From an uncultured Mollicutes bacterium (GTDB lineage: Bacteria > Bacillota_I > Bacilli_A > Acholeplasmatales > Anaeroplasmataceae), in NCBI GenBank assembly GCA_900547045.1, contig URFB01000073.1, positions 1-6,302 of the forward strand: DNA of 6,302 bases. The letters are read 5' to 3'. Below are positions 1 through 6,280 of the stretch, piece after piece. How positions within the stretch are numbered: the stretch's first letter is position 1; each line of letters starts with the position of its first letter. Position numbers and translations under genes: made by a program. Under the pieces are notes generated by a model. That model did no database searches, was not told the origin of the DNA, and worked only from the letters and a program-made list of their open reading frames with translations.

Positions 1-5
1 TTACT

Positions 6-33
6 ATAGAGTATGAAAATACTCTATTTTTTT
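6..33 (+). terminator. Rho-independent terminator of a plus-strand gene outside the window
   Basis: ATAGAGTA (6-13) pairs perfectly with TACTCTAT (20-27) around a six-base loop, and a run of seven T (27-33) follows on the plus strand. There is no T-run on the minus-strand side, so it reads as a plus-strand terminator. It implies a gene arriving from the left and converging on proS; that gene's coding end is not recognisable here. Confidence 0.7.
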
Positions 34-35
34 AT

Positions 36-69
36 AATAAAAATCTACCTCTAAATTTGAGGTAGATTT
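36..69 (-). terminator. Rho-independent terminator of proS
   Basis: AAATCTACCTC (41-51) and GAGGTAGATTT (59-69) form a perfect 11-bp stem with a seven-base loop, starting 12 bases beyond the proS stop codon. Read on the minus strand the stem is followed by TTTTTATTA, a U-rich tail. The plus-strand side is also T-rich (ATTTTTATA from 70), so the hairpin may work in both directions and back up the neighbouring plus-strand terminator. Confidence 0.8.
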
Positions 70-81
70 ATTTTTATATAT

Positions 82-1788
82 TTATAAAGCTTTAACAGCA
101 GATATAATTTTTTCTAAGGCTTCTTCCTTTGAAAGCTCTATTTTTTCTCCTGTCATTCGGTCCTTAAACTCAACAACAGACTCGCCAGCCTTCTTACCAC
201 AAATAATGATATAAGGAATACCAATTAGCTCCCAGTCCTTCATCTTGAAGCCTAGTGAGCCATCACGGTCATCATAAATAGCCTCACACTTATTATTTAA
301 AAGAGTGCTATAAATTTCATCCGCAAGCTTAGTTTGATTTTCATCCTTCATAGAAACAGGAACAACAACAGCCTGGTAAGGAGCGACATTTAAAGGCCAC
401 TTAATACCATGCTCATCATGATATTGCTCAACAATCGCAGACATTGTTCTTGTAACACCAATACCATAGCAGCCCATTACCATAGGAACGTTCTTACCCT
501 CAGCATTAGTGTATGTACACTTCATAGGCTCAGAATACTTAGTACCAAGCTTGAAAATTTGACCAACTTCAATACCACGGCGCATCTTCATTGGATGCTT
601 CTTACATTGAGGGCAAATATCACCTTCAACAGCTTGACGAAGATCTAAAACCTTACCAGTGAAATCTCTTCCATAATTTAAATTCTTAACATGGAAATTA
701 CGCTTATTAGCACCAGCTACAGCATTTCTTAGGTGAGCAACCTCATTATCAATAAGAACTTCTCCCTTTAAGCCTTGAGGTCCAATAAAGCCATGAACAG
801 AGCCAGCAGCCTTAATTTCCTCTTCAGTTGCAAATGTAACAAAGGCCTCAGATGAGTTAATAGCGTTAACAAACTTAATGATATTAACCTCTCTATCTCC
901 TCTTACAAAGCAAAAATATACCTTATTAGTTTCAGTTTCCTTTAATACAACAGCCTTAATTGACTTTTTAGGATCAACATTTAAGAGCTTTGTAACCTCC
1001 TCAATTGTAGTGCAATTAGGAGTTTCAACCTCTTCAAGGGCTCTCATTTCTTCAGTATCATTTAAGGTACATACAGCCTCAGCCTTTTCAACGTCAGCAG
1101 CGTAGCCACATTCAGGACAGTAAACAACATCTGATTCTCCAGCCTCACTAAAGGCCATAAATTGGTGAGATCCATTTCCACCAATAGCACCTGTATCGGC
1201 AAGTACGGCTCTAAAGTCAAGACCTAGACGCTTGAATATTCTTGTATAAACATCATACATTGTATTATAAGCCTTATCTAGACCCTCTTGGTCCTTATCA
1301 AATGAATATGAATCCTTCATAATGAATTCACGACTTCTCATTAAGCCAAAACGAGGACGTGCCTCATCACGATATTTAGTTTGAATCTGATAAATATTCA
1401 TTGGTAATTGCTTAGGAGATTTAATTAAATCTCTTGCCATAGAGGTAAAAATTTCCTCATGAGTTGGTCCAAGACAAAATTCACGATCATGTCTATCCTG
1501 GAAGCGGAATAGCTCAGCGCCATATTTGCTCCATCTTCCTGATTCCTCCCATAATTCCTTAGGCTGAACAGCAGATGATAAAATTTCAATGGCACCTGAC
1601 TTGTCCATTTCCTCTCTGATAATAGCTTCAATTTTATTTAAAACACGAAGTCCAAATGGTAGATAGTTATAAACTCCTGCAACAAGATTTTTAATAAATC
1701 CGCCACGAAGTAAAAGCGTATGACTAGCTATTTGCGCTTCTTGTGGTGCTTCCTTTAGTGTAGCAATTAGCATTTTTGATGCTTTCAT
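82..1788 (-). CDS. proS: Prolyl-tRNA synthetase, bacterial type with editing domain
   Basis: This cytoplasmic class II synthetase activates proline with ATP and charges tRNA-Pro. The 568 residues match the usual bacterial (ProS type 1) length. The catalytic core shows GPTHEE (107-112), motif 2 with YRDE and RPRFG (139-148), and motif 3 GCYGIGVTR (439-447). Between motifs 2 and 3 lies the INS editing domain (about 223-400), which in this family hydrolyses mischarged Ala-tRNA-Pro. K278 in KSIKAVVL lines up, from memory of the family, with the editing lysine K279 of E. coli ProRS, so editing is probably active. CPEC (224-227) and CPQC (392-395) flank the insertion as possible metal-binding pairs. 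The anticodon-binding domain occupies about 468-568. The start MKASKMLIATL aligns without gaps to the Bacillus subtilis N-terminus as I recall it, so the first Met is preferred over Met6. The core Shine-Dalgarno is poor; only GTGAT lies near the start. Confidence 0.97.
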   Translation of the reverse strand: MKASKMLIATLKEAPQEAQIASHTLLLRGGFIKNLVAGVYNYLPFGLRVLNKIEAIIREEMDKSGAIEILSSAVQPKELWEESGRWSKYGAELFRFQDRHDREFCLGPTHEEIFTSMARDLIKSPKQLPMNIYQIQTKYRDEARPRFGLMRSREFIMKDSYSFDKDQEGLDKAYNTMYDVYTRIFKRLGLDFRAVLADTGAIGGNGSHQFMAFSEAGESDVVYCPECGYAADVEKAEAVCTLNDTEEMRALEEVETPNCTTIEEVTKLLNVDPKKSIKAVVLKETETNKVYFCFVRGDREVNIIKFVNAINSSEAFVTFATEEEIKAAGSVHGFIGPQGLKGEVLIDNEVAHLRNAVAGANKRNFHVKNLNYGRDFTGKVLDLRQAVEGDICPQCKKHPMKMRRGIEVGQIFKLGTKYSEPMKCTYTNAEGKNVPMVMGCYGIGVTRTMSAIVEQYHDEHGIKWPLNVAPYQAVVVPVSMKDENQTKLADEIYSTLLNNKCEAIYDDRDGSLGFKMKDWELIGIPYIIICGKKAGESVVEFKDRMTGEKIELSKEEALEKIISAVKAL

Positions 1789-1805
1789 AATATCACTATT
1801 TCCAT
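1785..1805 (-). CDS. Possible six-codon leader minicistron overlapping the proS start
   Basis: On the minus strand an ATG at 1805-1803 opens a frame encoding MEIVIL. It ends at a TGA (1787-1785) that overlaps the proS start codon as ATGA. The best Shine-Dalgarno in the leader, AAAGGA (1818-1813), lies seven bases before this minicistron ATG. It is about 24 bases from the proS ATG, too far to serve it directly. The arrangement would suit termination-reinitiation coupling into proS. So short a frame can arise by chance, and the predicted transcription start falls near 1815 and could remove part of AAAGGA, so this remains a weak call. Confidence 0.25.
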   Translation of the reverse strand: MEIVIL

Positions 1806-1821
1806 AAATTAATCCTTTAAA

Positions 1822-1850
1822 ATTATAACATGTTAATTAATAAAAATAAA
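1822..1850 (-). promoter_or_regulatory. Sigma-A-type promoter of proS with extended -10
   Basis: Read on the minus strand, TATAAT (1827-1822) is a perfect -10 hexamer preceded by TG one base upstream, the extended -10 motif. At 17 bp spacing the -35 position reads TTTATT (1850-1845), only three of six matches, which an extended -10 can offset. Transcription would start near 1815, leaving a leader of roughly 27 bases. That is too short for a T-box or other riboswitch. Confidence 0.55.
1826..1835. repeat. Short palindrome TAACATGTTA at the proS -10 element
   Basis: TAACATGTTA is a perfect 10-bp palindrome that overlaps the outer end of the proS -10 and includes the extended -10 TG. Its position would suit an operator. 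Ten AT-rich bases can be palindromic by chance, and no second copy or known operator consensus was recognised. Confidence 0.2.
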
Positions 1851-1853
1851 GTC

Positions 1854-1870
1854 TTAAAAACTATTTTTAA
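1854..1870. repeat. AT-only inverted repeat between the divergent promoters
   Basis: TTAAAAA (1854-1860) and TTTTTAA (1864-1870) are perfect inverted repeats around CTA. The element lies just upstream of both -35 positions. The A- and T-tracts could act as UP elements for either promoter or as a site for an AT-recognising protein. At this base composition it may equally be chance. Confidence 0.25.
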
Positions 1871-1877
1871 ATATGAC

Positions 1878-1906
1878 TGGAAATTTACAATTTCTTGAGG
1901 TATAAT
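1878..1906 (+). promoter_or_regulatory. Sigma-A-type promoter of rnjA
   Basis: TATAAT (1901-1906) is a perfect -10. TGGAAA (1878-1883), four of six matches to TTGACA, lies at exactly 17 bp spacing. Transcription would start near 1913, giving a leader of about 35 bases before the GTG start. No riboswitch-like structure fits in that length. Confidence 0.65.
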
Positions 1907-1932
1907 AAATATGTTTGAAAAAGTAATTATAT

Positions 1933-1940
1933 AAAGGAGG
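1933..1940 (+). promoter_or_regulatory. Strong ribosome binding site of rnjA
   Basis: AAAGGAGG lies seven bases before the GTG at 1948. This near-perfect Shine-Dalgarno decides the non-ATG start, since no in-frame ATG nearby has a comparable site. Confidence 0.85.
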
Positions 1941-1947
1941 AATTTTT

Positions 1948-3867
1948 GTGAGTAACCAAAATATTAAGGGTAAAGACGAAATTGGTGTCTTTGCACTTGG
2001 TGGACTTGGTGAAGTCGGAAAAAATATGTATTGTATTGAATATTTAAATCAAATATTCATCATTGATTCTGGTGTTTTATTTCCAGATGAGCATCTTTTA
2101 GGCGTTGATTATGTAATTCCCGACTATCAATATTTAATTGAAAACCAAGAAAAAATTGTGGGTCTTTTTATTACTCACGGTCATGAGGACCATATCGGTG
2201 GAATACCTTTTATGCTAAAAAGAGTACGTATTCCAAAGATTTATGCAGCTGGAGTTGCAATTGAGCTTATAAAAAATAAGCTTGCAGAGTATAAGGATAT
2301 TAAACTACCACAAATTATCGAGTTCAAAGCCCATTACAAATATACATTTAAGGGTGATGTTGAGCTATCATTTATTAGAATGTGCCATTCTATCCCTGAT
2401 AGCTACGCTTTTGTATTTAAAACACCTCTAGGAAACATAGTAACTACTGGTGACTTTAAGGTAGATTTAACACCACTTGGACCTGGTACTGAATTTGACA
2501 AGCTAGCTAATTTAGGCCAAGAGGGTGTTTTACTTCTTATGGCTGATTCTACTAATGCCTGTGTTGAGGGTAATACTCAATCAGAAAAAAGAATTGGCGA
2601 ATCAATTAGAGAGCTATTTTCCCATATTGATTCAAGAATAATCGTTGCGACATTCGCATCAAATATTTATCGTGTTCAGCAAATCGTTGAAGCTTCAGTT
2701 ATTAATAACCGTAAGGTAGCTATTTTCGGTCGTTCAATGAAAAAAACAATTGAGGTAGGTCAGCAAATCGGCTATATTAAGGCTCCTAAATCAACATTTA
2801 TTGAGGATACTGAGCTAAATCAGTATAAGCCTGAGGAGCTAACTCTATTATGTACCGGATCTCAGGGTGAGCCACTTGCAGCTCTATCAAGAGTTGCCTC
2901 AGGAACCCATAAGCAAATAAAGCTTATTCCTGGTGATACTGTAATTTTCTCTTCTTCTCCTATTCCAGGAAACCAAGAGGGGGTTAATAAAACAATTAAC
3001 CTATTATTCATGGCTGGTGCTAATGTTATAACACATTCACCTATGACTGATACTCATACATCAGGTCATGCCTCTCAAAATGATTTAAAGCTTATGCAAA
3101 CCCTACTAAAGCCAAAATACTTTATGCCTGTCCATGGTGAATATCGTATGCAAAAGGTTCATGCAATGCTTTCAATTGAATGTGGCTGTAAGCCTGAAAA
3201 TACCTTTATTCTTGAAAATGGTGATGTTCTAGCGCTATCTAAAAATGGTGCGAGAGTTTCAGGTCATGTTCAAGCTGGTGATATTTATATCGATGGTGAT
3301 ACCATTGGTGATATTGACACCTCTATTGTTAAGGAAAGAAATGTTCTATCTGAGGATGGTCTATTCTCAGTTGTCTTAAGCGTTGATATTAAAAAGCGTC
3401 GTGTTATCATAGATCCGCAAATTGTATCAAGAGGCTTCATTTATATGAAGGATAACGAGCTTTTAACAAAAGACTTTGCTAAAAAGGCTAAGGATTATGT
3501 TAATAAGCAATTCGAAGCTCATGAATCAGTTAATTTATTATCTCTTAAAAATGGCTTAATTGATTATTTATCAAAAATAATTCGTGAGGCTACTGATCGT
3601 AATCCAATAATTATACCAATCTTTATGCAAATCCAATCTAAGGGCTTTAGTCCTTCTACCAAAAAATCTGAAGCTAAAAAAACTGAGGATAAAGCATCAA
3701 AGCCTATTAAAAAAAGCTCTTCTGATGATACAAAGGATAACATAGCGCCAAAACGCCTACCAAAACGTATGGTTAAAAAGCCTGCTTCTCCTGATGAAGC
3801 AAAGCGTACATATAAAAAAAGAAATATAGTAAAAAAGGATATGCCAAAATCTGAAAAGAATGATTAA
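1948..3867 (+). CDS. rnjA: Ribonuclease J (RNase J1 type) with basic C-terminal tail
   Basis: This metallo-beta-lactamase/beta-CASP ribonuclease has 5'-3' exonuclease and endonuclease activity in the family, and acts in mRNA turnover and rRNA maturation in Firmicutes. Metal ligands are visible: HGHEDH (77-82), H147 in CHSIPDSY, D169 in TTGDF and H396 in VHGEYR. The beta-CASP part (about 210-345) holds TFASN, GRSM and SSSPIPGN. HTSGH (370-374) and the C-terminal domain (about 465-560, with SRGFIYM) complete the enzyme. FGRSM, SSSPIPGN and HGEYRMQK match B. subtilis J1 rather than J2, from memory of both. J1 has about 555 residues and this protein has 639. The extra length is a tail from about 566 with 24 Lys/Arg and 11 Asp/Glu in 74 residues, probably disordered and possibly RNA-binding. 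Translation starts at GTG behind a strong site. The gene has its own promoter, divergent from proS. Confidence 0.96.
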   Translation: MSNQNIKGKDEIGVFALGGLGEVGKNMYCIEYLNQIFIIDSGVLFPDEHLLGVDYVIPDYQYLIENQEKIVGLFITHGHEDHIGGIPFMLKRVRIPKIYAAGVAIELIKNKLAEYKDIKLPQIIEFKAHYKYTFKGDVELSFIRMCHSIPDSYAFVFKTPLGNIVTTGDFKVDLTPLGPGTEFDKLANLGQEGVLLLMADSTNACVEGNTQSEKRIGESIRELFSHIDSRIIVATFASNIYRVQQIVEASVINNRKVAIFGRSMKKTIEVGQQIGYIKAPKSTFIEDTELNQYKPEELTLLCTGSQGEPLAALSRVASGTHKQIKLIPGDTVIFSSSPIPGNQEGVNKTINLLFMAGANVITHSPMTDTHTSGHASQNDLKLMQTLLKPKYFMPVHGEYRMQKVHAMLSIECGCKPENTFILENGDVLALSKNGARVSGHVQAGDIYIDGDTIGDIDTSIVKERNVLSEDGLFSVVLSVDIKKRRVIIDPQIVSRGFIYMKDNELLTKDFAKKAKDYVNKQFEAHESVNLLSLKNGLIDYLSKIIREATDRNPIIIPIFMQIQSKGFSPSTKKSEAKKTEDKASKPIKKSSSDDTKDNIAPKRLPKRMVKKPASPDEAKRTYKKRNIVKKDMPKSEKND

Positions 3868-3882
3868 TTTCATTCTTTTTTT
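3854..3882 (+). terminator. Weak terminator overlapping the rnjA stop codon
   Basis: AAAAGAATGA (3854-3863) pairs with TCATTCTTTT (3870-3879) around a six-base loop, and T's run from 3876 to 3882. The stop codon TAA (3865-3867) lies in the loop and the last rnjA codons form the upstream arm. The stem has only two G-C pairs, so termination is likely partial and some transcripts may continue into the reductase gene. Confidence 0.55.
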
Positions 3883-3916
3883 AAAAATAATATGATATTA
3901 TATCTAAGAAGATACT

Positions 3917-3922
3917 AGGAGG
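3917..3922 (+). promoter_or_regulatory. Ribosome binding site of the aldo/keto reductase
   Basis: AGGAGG sits five bases before the ATG at 3928. This strong site fixes the start. Confidence 0.8.
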
Positions 3923-3927
3923 TTAAA

Positions 3928-4758
3928 ATGAAAGAAAAATATTTTACTTTATCAAATGGTGTAAAAATTCCAGCTGTTGGCTTTGGAACCTGGCAGATAT
4001 CTAATGATGATGTCGTTGATGCTTGTATTACAGCCCTTGAAGCTGGCTATAGACATATCGATACTGCTTTAGCATATAATAATGAAAAAGGAGTTTCACA
4101 AGCAATAAAAAAATCCGGACTTAAGCGTGAGGATTTATTTATTACAACTAAGCTTCCTGCTCAGTTTAAGGGCTATAATGAATGTCTAAAGCATTTTAAT
4201 GAATCTCTTGCCAATCTTGAGACAGATTACATCGATTTATATTTAATCCACGCTCCTTGGCCTTGGTCAAATGTAGGTGAGGATTGTACAGCTCAAAACA
4301 TTGAAACGTGGAAATGTATGATTGATTTATATAAGGCAGGAAAGGTTAAGGCGATTGGTGTTTCTAATTTTCAAAGAACCGATATCGAGCCTTTAATTGA
4401 AGCTACAGGCTTCATTCCGCATGTAAATCAAATTAGGTATTTTATTGGTAATACTCAAAATGACATTTATGATTACTGTCAAAAAATGAATATTCTTATT
4501 GAGGCTTATTCCCCTCTTGCAACAGGAAATCTATTAAATGATCCTGTAATTTCAAAAATAGCTTTAAAATATAATACAACAAATGCCAACATTTGTCTTT
4601 CATATTGCTATTTAAAGAATACACTTCCTCTTCCTAAATCAACTCATAAGGAAAGAATTATTAATAATATTAACTTTTTAGTAAATATTAATGATGAGGA
4701 TATTAAAATACTCGATAAGGTTCATAATAAAGAGCTTGATCGACCACTAAGGAGCTAA
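3928..4758 (+). CDS. Aldo/keto reductase
   Basis: This soluble NADPH-dependent oxidoreductase of the AKR superfamily would reduce an aldehyde or ketone to an alcohol. The closest group I recognise is the 2,5-diketo-D-gluconate reductase/YvgN-YtbE type. Its 276 residues are the usual length for a single TIM barrel. The catalytic tetrad is complete: D45 (HID), Y50, K75 (ITTK) and H108 (LIHAPWPW). IGVSNF (143-148), EAYSPL (192-197) and the cofactor-phosphate segment PKSTHKERI (236-244) are all present. The usual NQxEYHP segment is changed to NQIRYFI (167-173), so the substrate side may be unusual. The gene starts 60 bp after rnjA, behind a weak terminator, and ends one base before the hydrolase gene, with which it is surely co-transcribed. 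The substrate cannot be told from sequence. Detoxification of reactive carbonyls is one common role in the family. Confidence 0.93.
   Translation: MKEKYFTLSNGVKIPAVGFGTWQISNDDVVDACITALEAGYRHIDTALAYNNEKGVSQAIKKSGLKREDLFITTKLPAQFKGYNECLKHFNESLANLETDYIDLYLIHAPWPWSNVGEDCTAQNIETWKCMIDLYKAGKVKAIGVSNFQRTDIEPLIEATGFIPHVNQIRYFIGNTQNDIYDYCQKMNILIEAYSPLATGNLLNDPVISKIALKYNTTNANICLSYCYLKNTLPLPKSTHKERIINNINFLVNINDEDIKILDKVHNKELDRPLRS
4748..4754 (+). promoter_or_regulatory. Ribosome binding site of the hydrolase inside the reductase gene
   Basis: TAAGGAG lies five bases before the ATG at 4760 and overlaps the last codons of the reductase gene. Translation of the two genes is likely coupled. Confidence 0.8.
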
Positions 4759-4759
4759 T

Positions 4760-5647
4760 ATGGAAATAATAAAATTAGAATCTAATGGATACGAGCTTGA
4801 AATTCACTATTTTCCTGCTCAAAATCAAAAAGCTATCGTTCAAATAATGCATGGTATGGAGGAGCATCAGGAGCGCTACGAGCCTTTTTGTAGCTTTTTA
4901 AATGATAATGGCTTCTCAGTTTATACTTCAAATATGCGAGGACATGGTGCTAACGCTCCTGTATTAGGATACTTTGGTAAAAAAAAGGGCTATAAGCTAT
5001 TAATTGAAGACCAAATTAAGATTGCAACATATATTAAGGAACATAATCCTTCTTCTTTGCTTTACCTATTTGCTCATTCTATGGGTACCATCGTTGCTAG
5101 AAATGTTTTAATGACTTCTTCTCATTTTTATAATAAAATTTGTCTTTCCGGATTCCCTAATCCTAACTTTGGAGCCTATCTAGGACTGCCAGTTGCCAAT
5201 ACCGTAAGTTTATTAAAGGGACCAGAGCACTATTCTCAAATGCTTGAGGACCTAGCCGTTGGTCAATTTAATAAAGCAATTGAAAATCCTAAAACTGGGG
5301 TTGACTGGGTTTGTAAAAATGAAGAAATTGTTTCTGATTATGTAAATGACCCCTATTGTGGTCATGGCTTTAAGGCTAAGGCCTTTAGCGATTTATTCCA
5401 TTTAGTAATTAAAATGCGTCATTCATCTAATTATAAAAACGTTAATGACGCTCCTATTTTAATGCTAAGAGGAGCTGAGGATCCATGTACTGGCTACTCA
5501 AAGGGTGCTAAGCATTCAATTCATGTCCTAAAGCGTGCAGGATTTACTAATATTAAGGAAATTGTATATCCTGGTATGCGTCACGAAATTCTAAATGAAT
5601 TAGACCATGAGGATGTCTTTAATGATATTTTAAATTTCTATAACTAA
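4760..5647 (+). CDS. Alpha/beta hydrolase, monoacylglycerol lipase / lysophospholipase-like
   Basis: This serine hydrolase of the Hydrolase_4 (serine aminopeptidase S33) group, often annotated as lysophospholipase, probably cleaves an ester such as a monoacylglycerol or lysolipid. The 295 residues span one full alpha/beta-hydrolase domain. HGMEEH (31-36) forms the oxyanion region and NMRGHG (58-63) is typical of the group. AHSMG (105-109) is the nucleophile elbow with S107, D241 in RGAEDP is the likely acid, and H275 in PGMRHE is the likely base. The lid region lies at about 135-215. There is no signal peptide or membrane segment, so it is cytoplasmic. It follows the reductase gene by one base and ends at a strong terminator. 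The substrate is unknown; a peptidase or other esterase role is possible. Confidence 0.92.
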   Translation: MEIIKLESNGYELEIHYFPAQNQKAIVQIMHGMEEHQERYEPFCSFLNDNGFSVYTSNMRGHGANAPVLGYFGKKKGYKLLIEDQIKIATYIKEHNPSSLLYLFAHSMGTIVARNVLMTSSHFYNKICLSGFPNPNFGAYLGLPVANTVSLLKGPEHYSQMLEDLAVGQFNKAIENPKTGVDWVCKNEEIVSDYVNDPYCGHGFKAKAFSDLFHLVIKMRHSSNYKNVNDAPILMLRGAEDPCTGYSKGAKHSIHVLKRAGFTNIKEIVYPGMRHEILNELDHEDVFNDILNFYN

Positions 5648-5674
5648 AAAGCTTATCATTTGATAAGCTTTTTT
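5646..5674. terminator. Bidirectional terminator shared by the hydrolase and ABC ATPase genes
   Basis: AAAAAGCTTATC (5646-5657) pairs perfectly with GATAAGCTTTTT (5662-5673) around the four-base loop ATTT. On the plus strand it begins at the hydrolase stop codon and ends in six T's (5669-5674). On the minus strand it ends in five T's, just past the ATPase stop. The ATPase stop TGA (5658-5656) and its last four sense codons lie inside the hairpin. Confidence 0.85.
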
Positions 5675-6279
5675 ATTATATCCTCTTTTAATAATTTTGA
5701 ATTTAAATCCTGCTCTTCTATTTTACCATTAATTAAACAAAACATTCTGTCTCCTAAAGATAAGGCCTCTTCGAGGTCATGTGTAACAAGAATGGTACCC
5801 TTTTTAGATACAATTTCATCCCTTAAGATTCTCATTACATCATCCTTCAGGGCTAAATCTAAGGAGCTAAAGGGCTCATCAAGTAATAAAACATCATTTT
5901 TAAGTAAGGATCTAATGATATTTACTCTTGCCATCTGACCCCCAGATAGCTTATCAGCTCTTTGATTCTTAAATTCAAGCATCTTAAATTTAACTAAATA
6001 ATCTTCTATTTTCTCTAGATTACCTGATACTAAGCTTAGATTATCTAATACAGTTAAACGCTTAAAAAGCTTAGGGCTTTGAAATGAATAGGAAGGCTTG
6101 TCTGTCTTAATTTCCCCTGAATAAGGAATAAGATTTGCAATTGCATTTAAAATGGATGTTTTACCTGAACCCGATGGTCCAAATAAAACAACACAGCTAG
6201 CATCCTTAACCTCAAAGGAAATATGATCGATAATTATTTTAGAATTATAGGCAATTGTTAAATCGTTAATATTAATCAT
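5656..6279 (-). CDS. ABC transporter ATP-binding protein (nitrate/sulfonate/thiamine-precursor type)
   Basis: This ATPase subunit would power an ABC transporter at the inner face of the membrane. Every nucleotide-binding motif is intact: Walker A GPSGSGKT (34-41), Q-loop Q67 in FQSPKLF, signature LSGGQ (111-115), Walker B LLLDEP (131-136) with catalytic E135, D-loop SSLD (138-141) and H-loop H167 in THDLEEA. The FQ-P-L-LTVLDN pattern after the Walker A and the THDLEEALSLGDR segment resemble the NitT/TauT (SsuB/TauB/ThiZ) family, so an importer is likely. At 207 residues it is a minimal domain without the C-terminal extension many of those ATPases carry. AAGG (6289-6286) six bases before the ATG is a modest ribosome site. 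The permease and binding protein would lie beyond the right edge. The gene converges on the hydrolase gene with eight bases between the stop codons. The substrate is unresolved. Confidence 0.93.
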   Translation of the reverse strand: MININDLTIAYNSKIIIDHISFEVKDASCVVLFGPSGSGKTSILNAIANLIPYSGEIKTDKPSYSFQSPKLFKRLTVLDNLSLVSGNLEKIEDYLVKFKMLEFKNQRADKLSGGQMARVNIIRSLLKNDVLLLDEPFSSLDLALKDDVMRILRDEIVSKKGTILVTHDLEEALSLGDRMFCLINGKIEEQDLNSKLLKEDIIKKLIK

Positions 6280-6280
6280 C

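Noticed and set aside
409..1105. Plus-strand open frames at 409-648 and 878-1105
   Set aside because: They lie wholly inside proS on the opposite strand, show no recognisable domain and are best explained as shadows of a well-conserved gene.
1425..1631. Minus-strand 68-residue frame inside proS
   Set aside because: It is an alternative frame of proS in the region coding for conserved synthetase sequence and has no independent support.
1911..1934. Seven-codon frame MFEKVII ahead of rnjA
   Set aside because: It begins at or before the predicted transcription start near 1913 and has no ribosome binding site, so it is probably not in the mRNA.
1789..1947. T-box or other riboswitch upstream of proS, as is common for synthetase genes in Firmicutes
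   Set aside because: The predicted proS leader is only about 27 bases and the whole divergent gap is 159 bp with no T-box sequence or specifier stem.
3873..3901. Promoter for the reductase gene, with -10-like TATGAT (3891) or TATTAT (3896)
   Set aside because: At 17 bp spacing the -35 positions read TTTCAT or TTCTTT, which match TTGACA poorly. In such AT-rich DNA the -10-like boxes alone are not enough.
5660..5938. Plus-strand 92-residue frame at the right end
   Set aside because: It lies antisense to the ATPase gene and begins in the terminator hairpin; its sequence is the complement of conserved ABC motifs.
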